Positions 7,849 through 19,844 of a stretch of DNA of 64,000 bases are shown here, one piece after another. Under the pieces are notes generated by a model that did no database searches, was not told the origin of the DNA, and worked only from the letters and a program-made list of their open reading frames with translations. This DNA is from Pseudomonadota bacterium (GTDB lineage: Bacteria; Pseudomonadota; Gammaproteobacteria; Xanthomonadales; Rhodanobacteraceae): positions 1 through 64,000 of the forward strand of contig JAJYTR010000005.1 in the NCBI GenBank assembly GCA_021792975.1. Direction: 5' to 3'. Every line of letters begins with the position of its first letter. Position 1 is the stretch's first letter. Made by a program: the position numbers and the translations under genes.

Positions 7849-9111
7849 ATGGCCACCGCCGCAACCGTCAAGAAAGGCGACCTCGGCGCCGCCCGCGCCG
7901 AAATCTCGCGGCTGACCACCTATAGCTGGGAAGCGCTGGACAAGCGCGGCCAGAAGATGCGCGGCGAGATGCAGTCGAAAAACGCCAGCCTGGTTAAGGC
8001 CGAGCTGCGCCGCCAGGGCATGAACCCGCAGACGGTCAAGGAGAAGGCCAAGCCCCTGTTCGGCGCCGCCGGCAGCACCATCAAGCCGCGCGACATCGCC
8101 ATCTTCAGCCGCCAGATCGCCACGATGATGAAATCGGGCGTGCCCATGGTGCAGGCCTTCGACATCATCGCCGGCGGCCAGCGCAACGTGCGCATGAAAA
8201 ACATGCTGGTGGACGTGAAGACCGCCATCGAGGGCGGCAACTCGCTCAACGAGGCGCTGGCGCGGCATCCGGTGCAGTTCGACGAGCTGTACCGCAACCT
8301 GGTCAAGGCCGGCGAATCGGCCGGCGTGCTCGACACCGTGCTGGACACGGTGGCCACCTACAAGGAACGCATGGAGGCGATCAAGTCGAAGATCAAGAAG
8401 GCCATGTTCTACCCGGCCATGGTGCTGGCGGTGGCCATCATCGTCAGCCTGGTGCTGCTGGTATTCGTGGTGCCGGTGTTCTCGCAGGTGTTCAAGGACG
8501 CCGGCGCGGCCATGCCCGCGTTCACGCAGATGATCATCAACGCCTCCGATTTCGTGCGCAGCAACGGCCTGTTCATCCTGCTGGTGCTGGTGGCGGCCAT
8601 CGTGGCGCTGGTGATGGGCTACAAGCGCTCGCCGGCGTTCGCGCAGTCGCTGGACCGCATGTCGCTGAAGCTGCCGATCATCGGCAACATCTTGCGCCAG
8701 TCGGCCATCGCCCGCTTCGCGCGCACGCTGGGCGTGACCTTCAAGGCCGGCGTGCCGCTGGTGGAAGCCATGGACGCTGTCTCCGGCGCCACCGGCAGCG
8801 TGGTGTACGGCAACGCAGTGAAGAAGATGCGCGACGACATCGCCGTGGGCCACAAGCTCGAACTGGCCATGCGCCAGACCGACCTGTTCCCCAACATGGT
8901 GGTGCAGATGACCGCGATCGGCGAGGAGTCCGGCGCGCTGGACACCATGCTGTTCAAGATCGCCGAGTTCTACGAGGATGAGGTCAACAACGCCGTCGAT
9001 ACCCTCAGCACGCTGCTGGAGCCGCTGATCATGGTGGTCATCGGCATCCTGGTCGGCGGCATGGTGATCGGCCTGTACCTGCCCATCTTCAAGCTGGCCG
9101 GCACGTTCTGA
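7849..9111 (+). CDS. pilC: Type IV pilus inner-membrane platform protein PilC
   Basis: FSRQIATMMKSGVPMVQAFDIIAGG; T2SSF domain repeats; downstream of pilB. Confidence 0.96.
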   Translation: MATAATVKKGDLGAARAEISRLTTYSWEALDKRGQKMRGEMQSKNASLVKAELRRQGMNPQTVKEKAKPLFGAAGSTIKPRDIAIFSRQIATMMKSGVPMVQAFDIIAGGQRNVRMKNMLVDVKTAIEGGNSLNEALARHPVQFDELYRNLVKAGESAGVLDTVLDTVATYKERMEAIKSKIKKAMFYPAMVLAVAIIVSLVLLVFVVPVFSQVFKDAGAAMPAFTQMIINASDFVRSNGLFILLVLVAAIVALVMGYKRSPAFAQSLDRMSLKLPIIGNILRQSAIARFARTLGVTFKAGVPLVEAMDAVSGATGSVVYGNAVKKMRDDIAVGHKLELAMRQTDLFPNMVVQMTAIGEESGALDTMLFKIAEFYEDEVNNAVDTLSTLLEPLIMVVIGILVGGMVIGLYLPIFKLAGTF

Positions 9112-9133
9112 GCGCCCGCCGTCCTACACTCTC

Positions 9134-9164
9134 CGGGCCCGCCGCGCGCGGGCCCGCGTCTTTT
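9134..9164 (+). terminator. Strong GC hairpin followed by short T-run between pilC and pilD
   Basis: cgggcccg-ccgcgcg-cgggcccg (9134-9141 / 9149-9156), then cgtctttt. Confidence 0.5.
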
Positions 9165-9175
9165 GGAGCCTTCGC

Positions 9176-10066
9176 ATGAGCAGCCTCGCCGGCCTGCCCC
9201 CGGCCTACTGGAGCCTCGCCGCGGGCGTGCTCGGCCTGCTGGTGGGCAGCTTCCTCAACGTGGTGATCCTGCGTCTGCCGGCGCGGCTGCAGCACGGCTG
9301 GGTGCGCGAGGCCGAGGCCATCCTGGCCGAAGCACGCGGCGAATCCGCGCCGCAGGCCGACCCCGCTTCCCCGGCGCCGCCCGGCATCGTGCGCGAGCCT
9401 TCGCACTGCCCGCACTGCAGGCATCCGCTGGCCGTGCGCGACAACATTCCCGTGCTCTCCTGGCTGCTGCTGCGCGGACGCTGCCGCTACTGCAGGGCGC
9501 CGATCTCGCCGCAGTACCCGCTGGTCGAGCTGCTGACCGGCGTGCTCAGCGCGGTGGTGATCGGGCACTTCGGCCCCACGCTGCAGGGTGCCGCCGCACT
9601 GCCGTTCACCTGGGTGCTGGTGGCCGCCGCCGGCGTCGACCTGCGCACCCAGCTGCTGCCCGACCCGCTTACCCTGCCGCTGCTGTGGCTGGGCCTGCTG
9701 CTGGCGCTGCTGCCGGTGTTCGCCGATCCGGTGCAGGCCATCCTGGGCGCGGCCCTGGGTTATCTCGCGCTGTGGAGCATGTACTGGGCATTCAGGCTGC
9801 TGACCGGCAAGGAGGGCATGGGCTATGGCGATTTCAAGCTGCTGGCCGCGCTGGGCGCATGGATGGGCGCCTGGGCCCTGCTGCCGATCGTGCTGATCTC
9901 ATCCGTCGTGGGCGCGGTGATCGGTTCGTCGTATCTGGCGCTCAGCCGCAAAGGACATGGCGTGCCGATCCCGTTCGGGCCTTACCTGGCCATCGCCGGC
10001 TGGATCTGGCTGCTCGCCGGACCCGCACTGACGCACTGGTATCTGGGCTTCTTCCTGCATGGCTGA
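9176..10066 (+). CDS. pilD: Prepilin peptidase/N-methyltransferase PilD
   Basis: HCPHCRHPL...GRCRYCRAPIS CxxC pairs; GMGYGDFKLLAALGAWMG. Confidence 0.96.
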   Translation: MSSLAGLPPAYWSLAAGVLGLLVGSFLNVVILRLPARLQHGWVREAEAILAEARGESAPQADPASPAPPGIVREPSHCPHCRHPLAVRDNIPVLSWLLLRGRCRYCRAPISPQYPLVELLTGVLSAVVIGHFGPTLQGAAALPFTWVLVAAAGVDLRTQLLPDPLTLPLLWLGLLLALLPVFADPVQAILGAALGYLALWSMYWAFRLLTGKEGMGYGDFKLLAALGAWMGAWALLPIVLISSVVGAVIGSSYLALSRKGHGVPIPFGPYLAIAGWIWLLAGPALTHWYLGFFLHG

Positions 10067-10694
10067 ACGCACGGGCGCCGGCGATCGACCCTACGCCGTC
10101 GGCCTCACCGGCGGCGTCGGCAGCGGCAAGAGCACGGTGGCCGGGGCATTCGCCGCTCTCGGCACGCCGGTACTGGATGCCGACCGGGCCGCGCGCGCGG
10201 CGCTGGCGCCCGGCAGCGAGGGCCTGGCCGAGGTGGTGCAGGCCTTCGGCCGCGGGCTGCTGCGTGCCGACGGCGGCCTCGATCGCGCCACCCTGCGCCA
10301 GCGCGTGTTCGCCGATGCCGGCGCGCGGCGGCAACTGGAGGCGATCGTGCACCCGCGCGTGCACGCCACGCTGACCGGGCAACTGCACGCGCTTGCCGCG
10401 CCCTACGCGCTGCTGGCCATCCCGCTGCTGCGCGAGACCTGGCCGGCCTACGCCTGGCTGGACCGCATCCTGGTGGTGGACGTGCCGGAGACCGTCCAGC
10501 GCGAGCGGCTGATGCAACGCGACGCCATCGACGCCGGCCTGGCCGAGGCCATGCTGGCGGCGCAGGCTGCGCGCGCGGCCCGGCTGGAAGTGGCCCACGA
10601 CGTGCTGGACAACAGCGGCGGATTGTCCGCACTGCGCGCGCGCGTCGCCGCCCTGCACGCGCTGTACCTGCGCCTGGCCGCAGCGCGCAGCTAG
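10059..10694 (+). CDS. coaE: Dephospho-CoA kinase
   Basis: YAVGLTGGVGSGKSTVAGAFAALGTPVLDADR. Confidence 0.95.
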   Translation: MAERTGAGDRPYAVGLTGGVGSGKSTVAGAFAALGTPVLDADRAARAALAPGSEGLAEVVQAFGRGLLRADGGLDRATLRQRVFADAGARRQLEAIVHPRVHATLTGQLHALAAPYALLAIPLLRETWPAYAWLDRILVVDVPETVQRERLMQRDAIDAGLAEAMLAAQAARAARLEVAHDVLDNSGGLSALRARVAALHALYLRLAAARS

Positions 10695-11036
10695 CCAGCC
10701 GGCCTGTCGGGGCCCGCGCGCATGACGGCAGTACCGGTTCAGTTGTCCACGTCGGTGACCGGCCATGGCCCCGACACGGGGGTGCGGTGCCGCGGCCGGC
10801 ACCATCCGCGGCCGCATGGGTGTCGCCATACGGCGCTCTTGACCCGTGCGGGCATGCGCCGCCATCGTGGCGCCGAGCCCCGCTGCCCCGGCCCGCCCGT
10901 GTACGCGACCATGCCTCGCACCGAGCTGTCGAATCCTCCCGCGCACGGGTCCGGCGGCGACCGCAGCCATGGTGTGGTCGGCTGCCCGGACCGGGCCGAA
11001 ACGCACGACCGGCGGCGCGGTGCGGAGGCCTGACCG

Positions 11037-11828
11037 GTGTGCCTCGCCCTGCTCGCGCTGCACGCACTGCCCGGCACGCCGCTGCTGCTGATCGGCAACC
11101 GCGACGAGTTCCACGCGCGTCCCAGCGCACCGGCGGCCCCATGGGCCGAGGACGCGGGGGTGGCCGGAGGGCGCGATCTGCAGGCCGGAGGAAGCTGGCT
11201 GGCGGTCCGCAACGACGGCCGTTTCGCCCTGGTGACCAACCATCGCGCCGGACCCGTGCCGCGCGCGGCACTCTCGCGCGGCACGCTGGTGACGGAATTC
11301 CTGCTGGGCGACGGCGGAGCCGCGCGCGCCGCGCAGACCGCGCTGCGGCACGCGGACCAGTACGCCCCTTTCCACCTGCTGCTGGGCGATGGCACGGAGG
11401 TCTGGCGCGTGGACTGCGCGCCGCGGCAGGCGCTCCGCCTGCAGCCCGGCCTGCACCCCTTCGGCAACGGGCCGGCGGATGCGCTGTGGCCCAGGCAGCA
11501 GCGGCTGCTGCAGCGCTTCCGGCAGACGGCGCGGCAGCGCGGCGCCGGCGACGACGCCGCGCTGCTGGCGCTGCTGGCCGACCGCACGCAGCCCCCCGAC
11601 GCGGAGCTGCCGCAGACCGGCATCGGGCTGGCGCGCGAGCGGCAGCTGGCACCGGTGTTCATCGCCGGGGAAGACTACGGCACCCGCGCCAGCAATGTGC
11701 TGCGGATGGGCGCTGACGGCAGTCTGTGCCTGCGCGAGCGCCGTTTCGGTCCGGCCGGCACCGCCGCAGGCGAGAGCCTGTGGTACGTACATGCACCCGG
11801 TGCGCCCTGGCGAGCCGGCCCGCTCTGA
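11037..11828 (+). CDS. NRDE family protein (TANGO2-like)
   Basis: GTG start; MCLALLALHALPGTPLLLIGNRDEFHARPSAPA NRDE signature. Confidence 0.88.
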   Translation: MCLALLALHALPGTPLLLIGNRDEFHARPSAPAAPWAEDAGVAGGRDLQAGGSWLAVRNDGRFALVTNHRAGPVPRAALSRGTLVTEFLLGDGGAARAAQTALRHADQYAPFHLLLGDGTEVWRVDCAPRQALRLQPGLHPFGNGPADALWPRQQRLLQRFRQTARQRGAGDDAALLALLADRTQPPDAELPQTGIGLARERQLAPVFIAGEDYGTRASNVLRMGADGSLCLRERRFGPAGTAAGESLWYVHAPGAPWRAGPL

Positions 11829-11856
11829 GCGGCACGGCCCCCGGCACGTCGTCGAC

Positions 11857-12795
11857 TCAGCGCCAAAAAGCCCGTATGCCCGCCACCCCCTGCGCGCCGG
11901 CGGCACGCGCAGCGGGCAGGTCTGCGGGCGTGAGCCCGCCCAGCGCATAGACCGGCAGGGCGGTCCGTGCGCACAGCGCGGCGAACCGTGTCCAGCCCAG
12001 CGCCGCCGCCGCGGGGTGGGTGGGTGTGGGCCGCACCGGACCGAGCACGGCGAAATCGCAGTCCAGCGCCTGCGCCAGGGCGAGATCCGCGGCCGCGTGG
12101 CAGGAAGCGCCGCACCACTGCGAGGCGGGTACCGGCCGTGCGCGCAGCGTGCGCAGTTGCGCCGCCTGCAGGTGCACGCCGCAACCCAGCGCCCGCGCCA
12201 GGTCGATCCGGGTGCCGTCCAGCAGCAGACGCTGCCGCGACATCGCCGCAGCCTCGGCCGCCAGTGCTTCGGCCAGCTCCCGTGCGCGCATGGGATCGTC
12301 CAGGCGCAGCCGCAGCAGCGCGTCGCCGGCCTGCAGCGCGGCCAGCAGCCGTGGCCGTTGCGCGTGGTCGAACGACGGCGGGGTGATGCGCAACAGCGGC
12401 GGCAGGCGCAGCGCCAGCGCCACCGGCCAGTCGGCCGGCGGCATTTCCGCACGCACCAGCGCCTGCGGCGGCTGCCAGCGCAGCGCCTGCCCTTCGCGCG
12501 CCACCGGCAGGCCCTGCCAATGCGTGACCGTGTGTGCATCGAGGACGATCGGGCGTGGCGCGCCGTTCCAGGGCACGCGGATCAGCGGCGCGCTCTCCAG
12601 TACGGTGACGCCCAGCTCTTCGCGCAGCTCGCGCGCCAACGCCACCGCCGCCGCTTCGCCCGGCTCCCGCTTGCCGCCGGGGAACTCCCAGCGCCCGCCC
12701 CAGTCGCGCGGCGGCATGCGCTGCGCCAGCAGCACCCGCCCGGCACCATCGCTCAACACCCCGGCCACGACCTCGATCGCCGCTGCCGCGCTCAC
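11857..12795 (-). CDS. Nudix hydrolase (MutT-like) with C-terminal thiamine-phosphate-synthase-like domain
   Basis: GGRWEFPGGKREPGEAAAVALARELREELGV Nudix box; C-term GLTPADLPAARAAGAQGVAGIRAFW ThiE-like. GTG start at 12795 overlaps folA stop by 4 nt. Confidence 0.88.
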   Translation of the reverse strand: MSAAAAIEVVAGVLSDGAGRVLLAQRMPPRDWGGRWEFPGGKREPGEAAAVALARELREELGVTVLESAPLIRVPWNGAPRPIVLDAHTVTHWQGLPVAREGQALRWQPPQALVRAEMPPADWPVALALRLPPLLRITPPSFDHAQRPRLLAALQAGDALLRLRLDDPMRARELAEALAAEAAAMSRQRLLLDGTRIDLARALGCGVHLQAAQLRTLRARPVPASQWCGASCHAAADLALAQALDCDFAVLGPVRPTPTHPAAAALGWTRFAALCARTALPVYALGGLTPADLPAARAAGAQGVAGIRAFWR

Positions 12796-13289
12796 GGTGC
12801 GCGCCGCAGGTAATCGACGAAGCTGAACGCATAGGCGTGGCGCGCATCGCGCGGATGCGCGCTGCGATGCACCTCGCGCCAGTGCGCGGGATCGAGCGCG
12901 GGAAAGTGGACATCGGCACCGGCGATCTCGGTCTCGATCTCGGTGGCGTGCACCACGCACGCGTACGGCAGCGCCAGCGCGAACACCTCGCCGCCGCCGA
13001 TCACGCACAGTCCTGGTACGGCGGCATGCGCGGCGGAGAAATCGCGCACCGTCTCCTGCCCCGCGAACGGGGCCGTGTGCGCGCGGCTGAGCACCAGGTT
13101 GCGCCGGCCCGGCAGCGCGCGGCCGATGGACAGCGCGGTGCGGTAGCCCATCAGCACCGGCCGTCCCAGCGTCAGCGCCTTGAAGCGCCGGAGATCGTCG
13201 GGCAGGCGCCAGGGCAACGTACCGGCGCGGCCGATGGCGCCGCGGCGGTCATAGGCCACGATCAGACTGGTCCCTGCCGATGCGTTCAT
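12792..13289 (-). CDS. folA: Dihydrofolate reductase
   Basis: [57 protein letters not shown]. Confidence 0.94.
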   Translation of the reverse strand: MNASAGTSLIVAYDRRGAIGRAGTLPWRLPDDLRRFKALTLGRPVLMGYRTALSIGRALPGRRNLVLSRAHTAPFAGQETVRDFSAAHAAVPGLCVIGGGEVFALALPYACVVHATEIETEIAGADVHFPALDPAHWREVHRSAHPRDARHAYAFSFVDYLRRAP

Positions 13290-14080
13290 ACCGCCACGGG
13301 CGCCTTGATCGGCGGGTACGGGGTATAGCCCTCGAGCCGGATGTCAGCGGCGGTGAACGCCAGAATGTCGCGCACCGCCGGATTGAGCCGCAATGCCGGC
13401 AGCGCGCGCGGCACGCGCGTCAGCTGTTCGCGGGCCTGTTCGATGTGGTTGAGGTACAGGTGCACATCGCCCAGCGTGTGCACGAATTCGCCCGGCCGCA
13501 GGTCGCATACCTGCGCCACCAGATGCGTCAGCAGCGCGTAGCTGGCGATGTTGAAAGGCACGCCCAGGAAGGCGTCGCCCGAGCGCTGGTAGAGCTGGCA
13601 CGACAGCCGGCCGGCCGCCACGTAGAACTGGAACAGCGCGTGGCAGGGCGCCAGCGCCATGCGCGGCAATTCGCCCACGTTCCAGGCGCTCACCAGCAGG
13701 CGGCGCGAATCGGGGTTGCGGCGGATCCCATCCACCACCTGCGCGATCTGGTCCACCGTGCGCCCGTCGCCGCAGCCCCAGGCGCGCCACTGCCTGCCGT
13801 ACACCGGCCCCAGCTCGCCCTCGGCGTCGGCCCACTCGTCCCAGATGCTGACGCCGTTCGCCCTGAGGTAGGCGATGTTGGTCTCGCCGCGCAGGAACCA
13901 CAGCAGCTCGTGCACCACCGATTTCCAGTGCACGCGCTTGGTGGTGACCAGCGGGAAGCCCGCGGCCAGATCGAAGCGCATCTGACGGCCGAACAGGCTG
14001 AGCGTCCCGGTGCCGGTGCGGTCGTCCTTGCGAACGCCGCTTTCGAGCAGTTCGCGCAGCAGGTCATGGTAGGTCCGCAT
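13286..14080 (-). CDS. thyA: Thymidylate synthase
   Basis: [50 protein letters not shown] active-site Cys. Confidence 0.97.
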   Translation of the reverse strand: MRTYHDLLRELLESGVRKDDRTGTGTLSLFGRQMRFDLAAGFPLVTTKRVHWKSVVHELLWFLRGETNIAYLRANGVSIWDEWADAEGELGPVYGRQWRAWGCGDGRTVDQIAQVVDGIRRNPDSRRLLVSAWNVGELPRMALAPCHALFQFYVAAGRLSCQLYQRSGDAFLGVPFNIASYALLTHLVAQVCDLRPGEFVHTLGDVHLYLNHIEQAREQLTRVPRALPALRLNPAVRDILAFTAADIRLEGYTPYPPIKAPVAV

Positions 14081-14113
14081 GCGGCGATTATGGCCCGGCG
14101 CCGGCGGCGGCGG

Positions 14114-16491
<2,378 letters not shown>

Positions 16492-16630
16492 TCCCGCCCT
16501 TGCACAACGGCCGGCGCGCCCCCATGGCGGTACGGGCGCAGGCTCGCCCGGCGTACCGCCGCCGGCGCGACCGCGTGGCATACTTCAGCGCTTTTGAATG
16601 CCGGGATACCGGCCCCGACCGAGACCGACG

Positions 16631-16966
16631 ATGGATTTCCTGATTCCCGATGCCTACGCGCAGACCGCGGGCGGCGCGCCCGCCGCGGGTGGCGGCTTGC
16701 AGTTCCTGATCCTGATGGCCGTCCTGTTCGGCCTGATGTATTTCATGATGATCCGTCCGCAGATGAAGCGGCAGAAGGAACTGAAGAAGATGATCGGCGA
16801 GCTGGCCAAGGGCGACGAGGTGCTGACCAACGGCGGACTGGCCGGGCGCATCGACGCGCTGGACGACAGCTTCATCACGCTCGAGATCGCGGCCAACGTG
16901 AAAGTGCGCGTGCAGCGCCAGGCGATCTCCGCGGTGCTGCCCAAGGGCACGCTCAAGAACAACTGA
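16631..16966 (+). CDS. yajC: Sec translocon accessory subunit YajC
   Basis: MDFLIPDAYAQ...MILPQ-like FMMIRPQMKRQKELKKMIGELAKGDEVLTNGG. Confidence 0.95.
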   Translation: MDFLIPDAYAQTAGGAPAAGGGLQFLILMAVLFGLMYFMMIRPQMKRQKELKKMIGELAKGDEVLTNGGLAGRIDALDDSFITLEIAANVKVRVQRQAISAVLPKGTLKNN

Positions 16967-16998
16967 TCGCGCGGCGCACGGCGCGCCCGGGTGGACCC

Positions 16999-18855
16999 AT
17001 GACCGACTTTCCCCGCTGGAAATACGGGCTGGTGCTGGTGGTGCTGCTGTTCGGCATCCTCTACGCGCTGCCCAACGTGTTCCGCCCGCAGGCTGCGGTG
17101 CAGATCCAGGGCAGCAGCAGCAACCCCATCACCCCCGCCCTGCAGCGGCAGGTGGTGCAGGTGCTGCGCAAGGCCGGCACGCCGGATCTGGAGAGCACCC
17201 GCAGCGGCGACAAGCTGCTGCTGCGCTTCTCCAACACCGACACCCAGCTGAAGGCCTACACCGCACTGCGCGACGGGCTGGGTGACCGCTACGTGGTCGC
17301 GCTGAACCTGGCCAGCACCGTGCCCGGCTGGCTGCGTGCCATCGGCGCCAACGCCATGCCGCTGGGCCTGGACCTGCAGGGCGGCGTGCATTTCCTGCTG
17401 CAGGTCGACGCCAAGTCGGTGCTCGACCAGCAGATGCAGCGCTACCTGGACGACGTGCGCGACAGCCTGCGCGCCAAGCACATCGACTACGACAGCCTGA
17501 ACCGCCGCGGCGGCACCATTTCGGTGGTGCTGAAGACCGCCGCCGCGCGCGATGCGGCGCGGACACTGATCGCCCGCAACGACAGCGCGCTGCAGCTCGC
17601 CAACGGCGCCTCCGGCAACGGACGCTATGTGCTCGATGCCACGCTCGGCGCCGCCGAGCTGACCAAGATCGAGAACTCGATCATCACCCAGAACCTGACC
17701 ACCATGCGCAACCGCGTCAACGCGCTGGGCGTCTCCGAACCGGTGATCCAGCAGCAGGGCGCGACGCGCATCGTGGTCGAGCTGCCGGGCGTGCAGGATA
17801 CCGCGCAGGCCAAGCGCATCCTGGGTGCCACCGCCACCCTGGAATTCCATCCCGTCGACCAGAGCGCCGACATCGAGCAGATCCTCAAGACCGGCATCGT
17901 GTCGCCCGAGGACCGGCTCTACCGCATGCGCGACGGCCGCCCGCTGGTGCTGAAGAAGAAGGTCATCGCCTCCGGCGACGAGATGGTCAACGCCAGCTCC
18001 GGCTTCGATCCGCAGAGCGGGCAGCCCACCGTCAACGTCGAGCTGGATTCGGCCGCCGCGGCGCGCATGTTCGACTTCACCACGCGCAACGTGGGCAAGA
18101 ACATGGCGATCGTCTACATCGAGCGCATCCCCGAGGTGAAGCAGGTGGACGGCAAGGAGGTGCACACCTCGAAGACCAAGGAGCAGGTGATTTCGGACGC
18201 GACCGTGCAGGGCGTCTTCAGCAAAAACTTCCAGATCACCGGCCTCACCCAGACCGAGGCGCAGAACCTGGCCCTGCTGCTGAAGTCCGGTTCGCTGGCC
18301 GCGCCCATGAACATCGTCGAGGAGCGCGTGATCGGCCCCAGCCTGGGCCAGCTGAACATCGAGAAGGGCCTGCTGTCGGTGCTGCTGGGCCTGGGCCTGG
18401 TGCTGGTGGCCGCGGCCATCTACTACAAGCTGTTCGGCCTGGTGGCCGACATCGCGCTGGTGTTCAACCTGGTGCTGCTGGTGGCGGTGTTGAGCCTGTT
18501 CCAGGCCACGCTCACCATGCCCGGCATCGCCGGCATCGTGCTGACCCTCGGCATGGCCATCGACGCCAACGTGCTGATCTGCGAGCGCGTGCGCGAGGAA
18601 CTGCGCAACGGCTCCACGCCGCTGGCGTCCATCCGCGCCGGCTACGAGAAGGCCTGGGCCACCATCCTCGACGCCAACGTCACCCACCTGCTGGCGGCGT
18701 TCGGCCTGATGACTTTCGGCTCGGGTTCGATCCGCGGCTTCGCCATCACCCTGGCGGTGGGCATCCTGACCTCGATGTTCACCTCGGTCACCGTCACCCA
18801 CGCCATCACCGCGCTGATCCACGGCGGGCGCAAGCTAAAGACGCTGTCGGTCTAG
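16999..18855 (+). CDS. secD: Protein translocase subunit SecD
   Basis: MTDFPRWKYGLVLVVLLFGILYALPN; LGLDLQGGVHFLLQVD. Confidence 0.97.
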   Translation: MTDFPRWKYGLVLVVLLFGILYALPNVFRPQAAVQIQGSSSNPITPALQRQVVQVLRKAGTPDLESTRSGDKLLLRFSNTDTQLKAYTALRDGLGDRYVVALNLASTVPGWLRAIGANAMPLGLDLQGGVHFLLQVDAKSVLDQQMQRYLDDVRDSLRAKHIDYDSLNRRGGTISVVLKTAAARDAARTLIARNDSALQLANGASGNGRYVLDATLGAAELTKIENSIITQNLTTMRNRVNALGVSEPVIQQQGATRIVVELPGVQDTAQAKRILGATATLEFHPVDQSADIEQILKTGIVSPEDRLYRMRDGRPLVLKKKVIASGDEMVNASSGFDPQSGQPTVNVELDSAAAARMFDFTTRNVGKNMAIVYIERIPEVKQVDGKEVHTSKTKEQVISDATVQGVFSKNFQITGLTQTEAQNLALLLKSGSLAAPMNIVEERVIGPSLGQLNIEKGLLSVLLGLGLVLVAAAIYYKLFGLVADIALVFNLVLLVAVLSLFQATLTMPGIAGIVLTLGMAIDANVLICERVREELRNGSTPLASIRAGYEKAWATILDANVTHLLAAFGLMTFGSGSIRGFAITLAVGILTSMFTSVTVTHAITALIHGGRKLKTLSV

Positions 18856-18865
18856 GGAGCCCATC

Positions 18866-19831
18866 ATGGAAATCTTCAATCCGCACAGCAACATCCACTT
18901 CCTCAACCTGCGCCGCTACAGCATCGCCGTGGCGCTGGTGCTGTTCATCGGCTCGATCGCCCTGCTGGTGACGCGCGGGCTGAACTACGGACTGGACTTC
19001 ACCGGCGGCGTGCTGGTCGAGGTCAGCTACGCGCAGCCGGTGGATGCCGGCACGGTGCGCGAAACCCTGGCCAGGGCCGGCTACCCGCACGCGCTGGTGC
19101 AGGGCCTGGGCGGCACACGCGAGTTCTCGATCCGCCTGCAGCCGCGCGGCGCCGCCGACGTCCGCGCGCTGAACCAGCAGCAGGGCGCCGCCGACCAGGT
19201 GGCCGCTCAGGTGATCCGGGTGCTGAAGGCGGCACGGCCCGACGCCACGCTGAAGCGCACCGACTTCGTCGGCCCCCAGGTGGGCTCGGAACTGCGCAAC
19301 AACGGCGTGGTGGCGGTGATCTTCGTGATCATCGGCATCATGATCTACCTGTGGGCGCGCTTCGAGAAGCGCTTCGCCGTGGCCGCGCTGGTCACCGAGG
19401 TGCACGACACCATCATCACCCTCGGTTTCTACGCGCTCACCCAGCGCGACTTCGACCTCACCGTGCTGGCCTCGGTACTGGCCGTGGTGGGCTACTCGAT
19501 CAACGACAAGGTGGTGGTGTTCGACCGCGTGCGCGAGCTGTTCCGCTCCGCGCGCCGCGCCGACTCCGAGGACGTGCTGAACCGCGCCATCAACAGCACC
19601 CTCTCGCGCACCATCATCACCTCCCTGTTCACCGGCATCGCCATGGCCGTGCTGTTCTTCTTCGGCGGTCCGGCGGTGCACGGCTTCGCCATCACCATGC
19701 TGATCGGTATCGTGGTGGGCACGCTGTCCTCGATCTTCATCGCCAGCCCGCTGCTGCTGTGGATGGGGGTGTCCAAGAAGGATCTGATGCCGGTGACCAA
19801 GGAGAACCCGGAACTGGCGCGCCGGCCCTGA
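18866..19831 (+). CDS. secF: Protein translocase subunit SecF
   Basis: LNYGLDFTGGVLVEV; FDRVRELFR; immediately after secD. Confidence 0.97.
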   Translation: MEIFNPHSNIHFLNLRRYSIAVALVLFIGSIALLVTRGLNYGLDFTGGVLVEVSYAQPVDAGTVRETLARAGYPHALVQGLGGTREFSIRLQPRGAADVRALNQQQGAADQVAAQVIRVLKAARPDATLKRTDFVGPQVGSELRNNGVVAVIFVIIGIMIYLWARFEKRFAVAALVTEVHDTIITLGFYALTQRDFDLTVLASVLAVVGYSINDKVVVFDRVRELFRSARRADSEDVLNRAINSTLSRTIITSLFTGIAMAVLFFFGGPAVHGFAITMLIGIVVGTLSSIFIASPLLLWMGVSKKDLMPVTKENPELARRP

Positions 19832-19844
19832 TGCGGCGCGGCGC

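Noticed and set aside
10722-11033. 103-aa plus-strand ORF between coaE and the NRDE gene
   Set aside because: Arg/His/Pro-rich, no recognisable fold or family, typical of spurious high-GC ORFs.
9942-12539. Very long antisense ORFs, e.g. 9942-12539(-), 16654-18822(-), 24561-27074(-), 26137-28734(-), 26484-28628(+), 13280-15334(+), 45397-47718(-), 55532-57577(-)
   Set aside because: They lie opposite or out of frame with well-recognised genes, are His/Gln/Arg/Ala-rich, and are expected in high-GC DNA where stop codons are rare.
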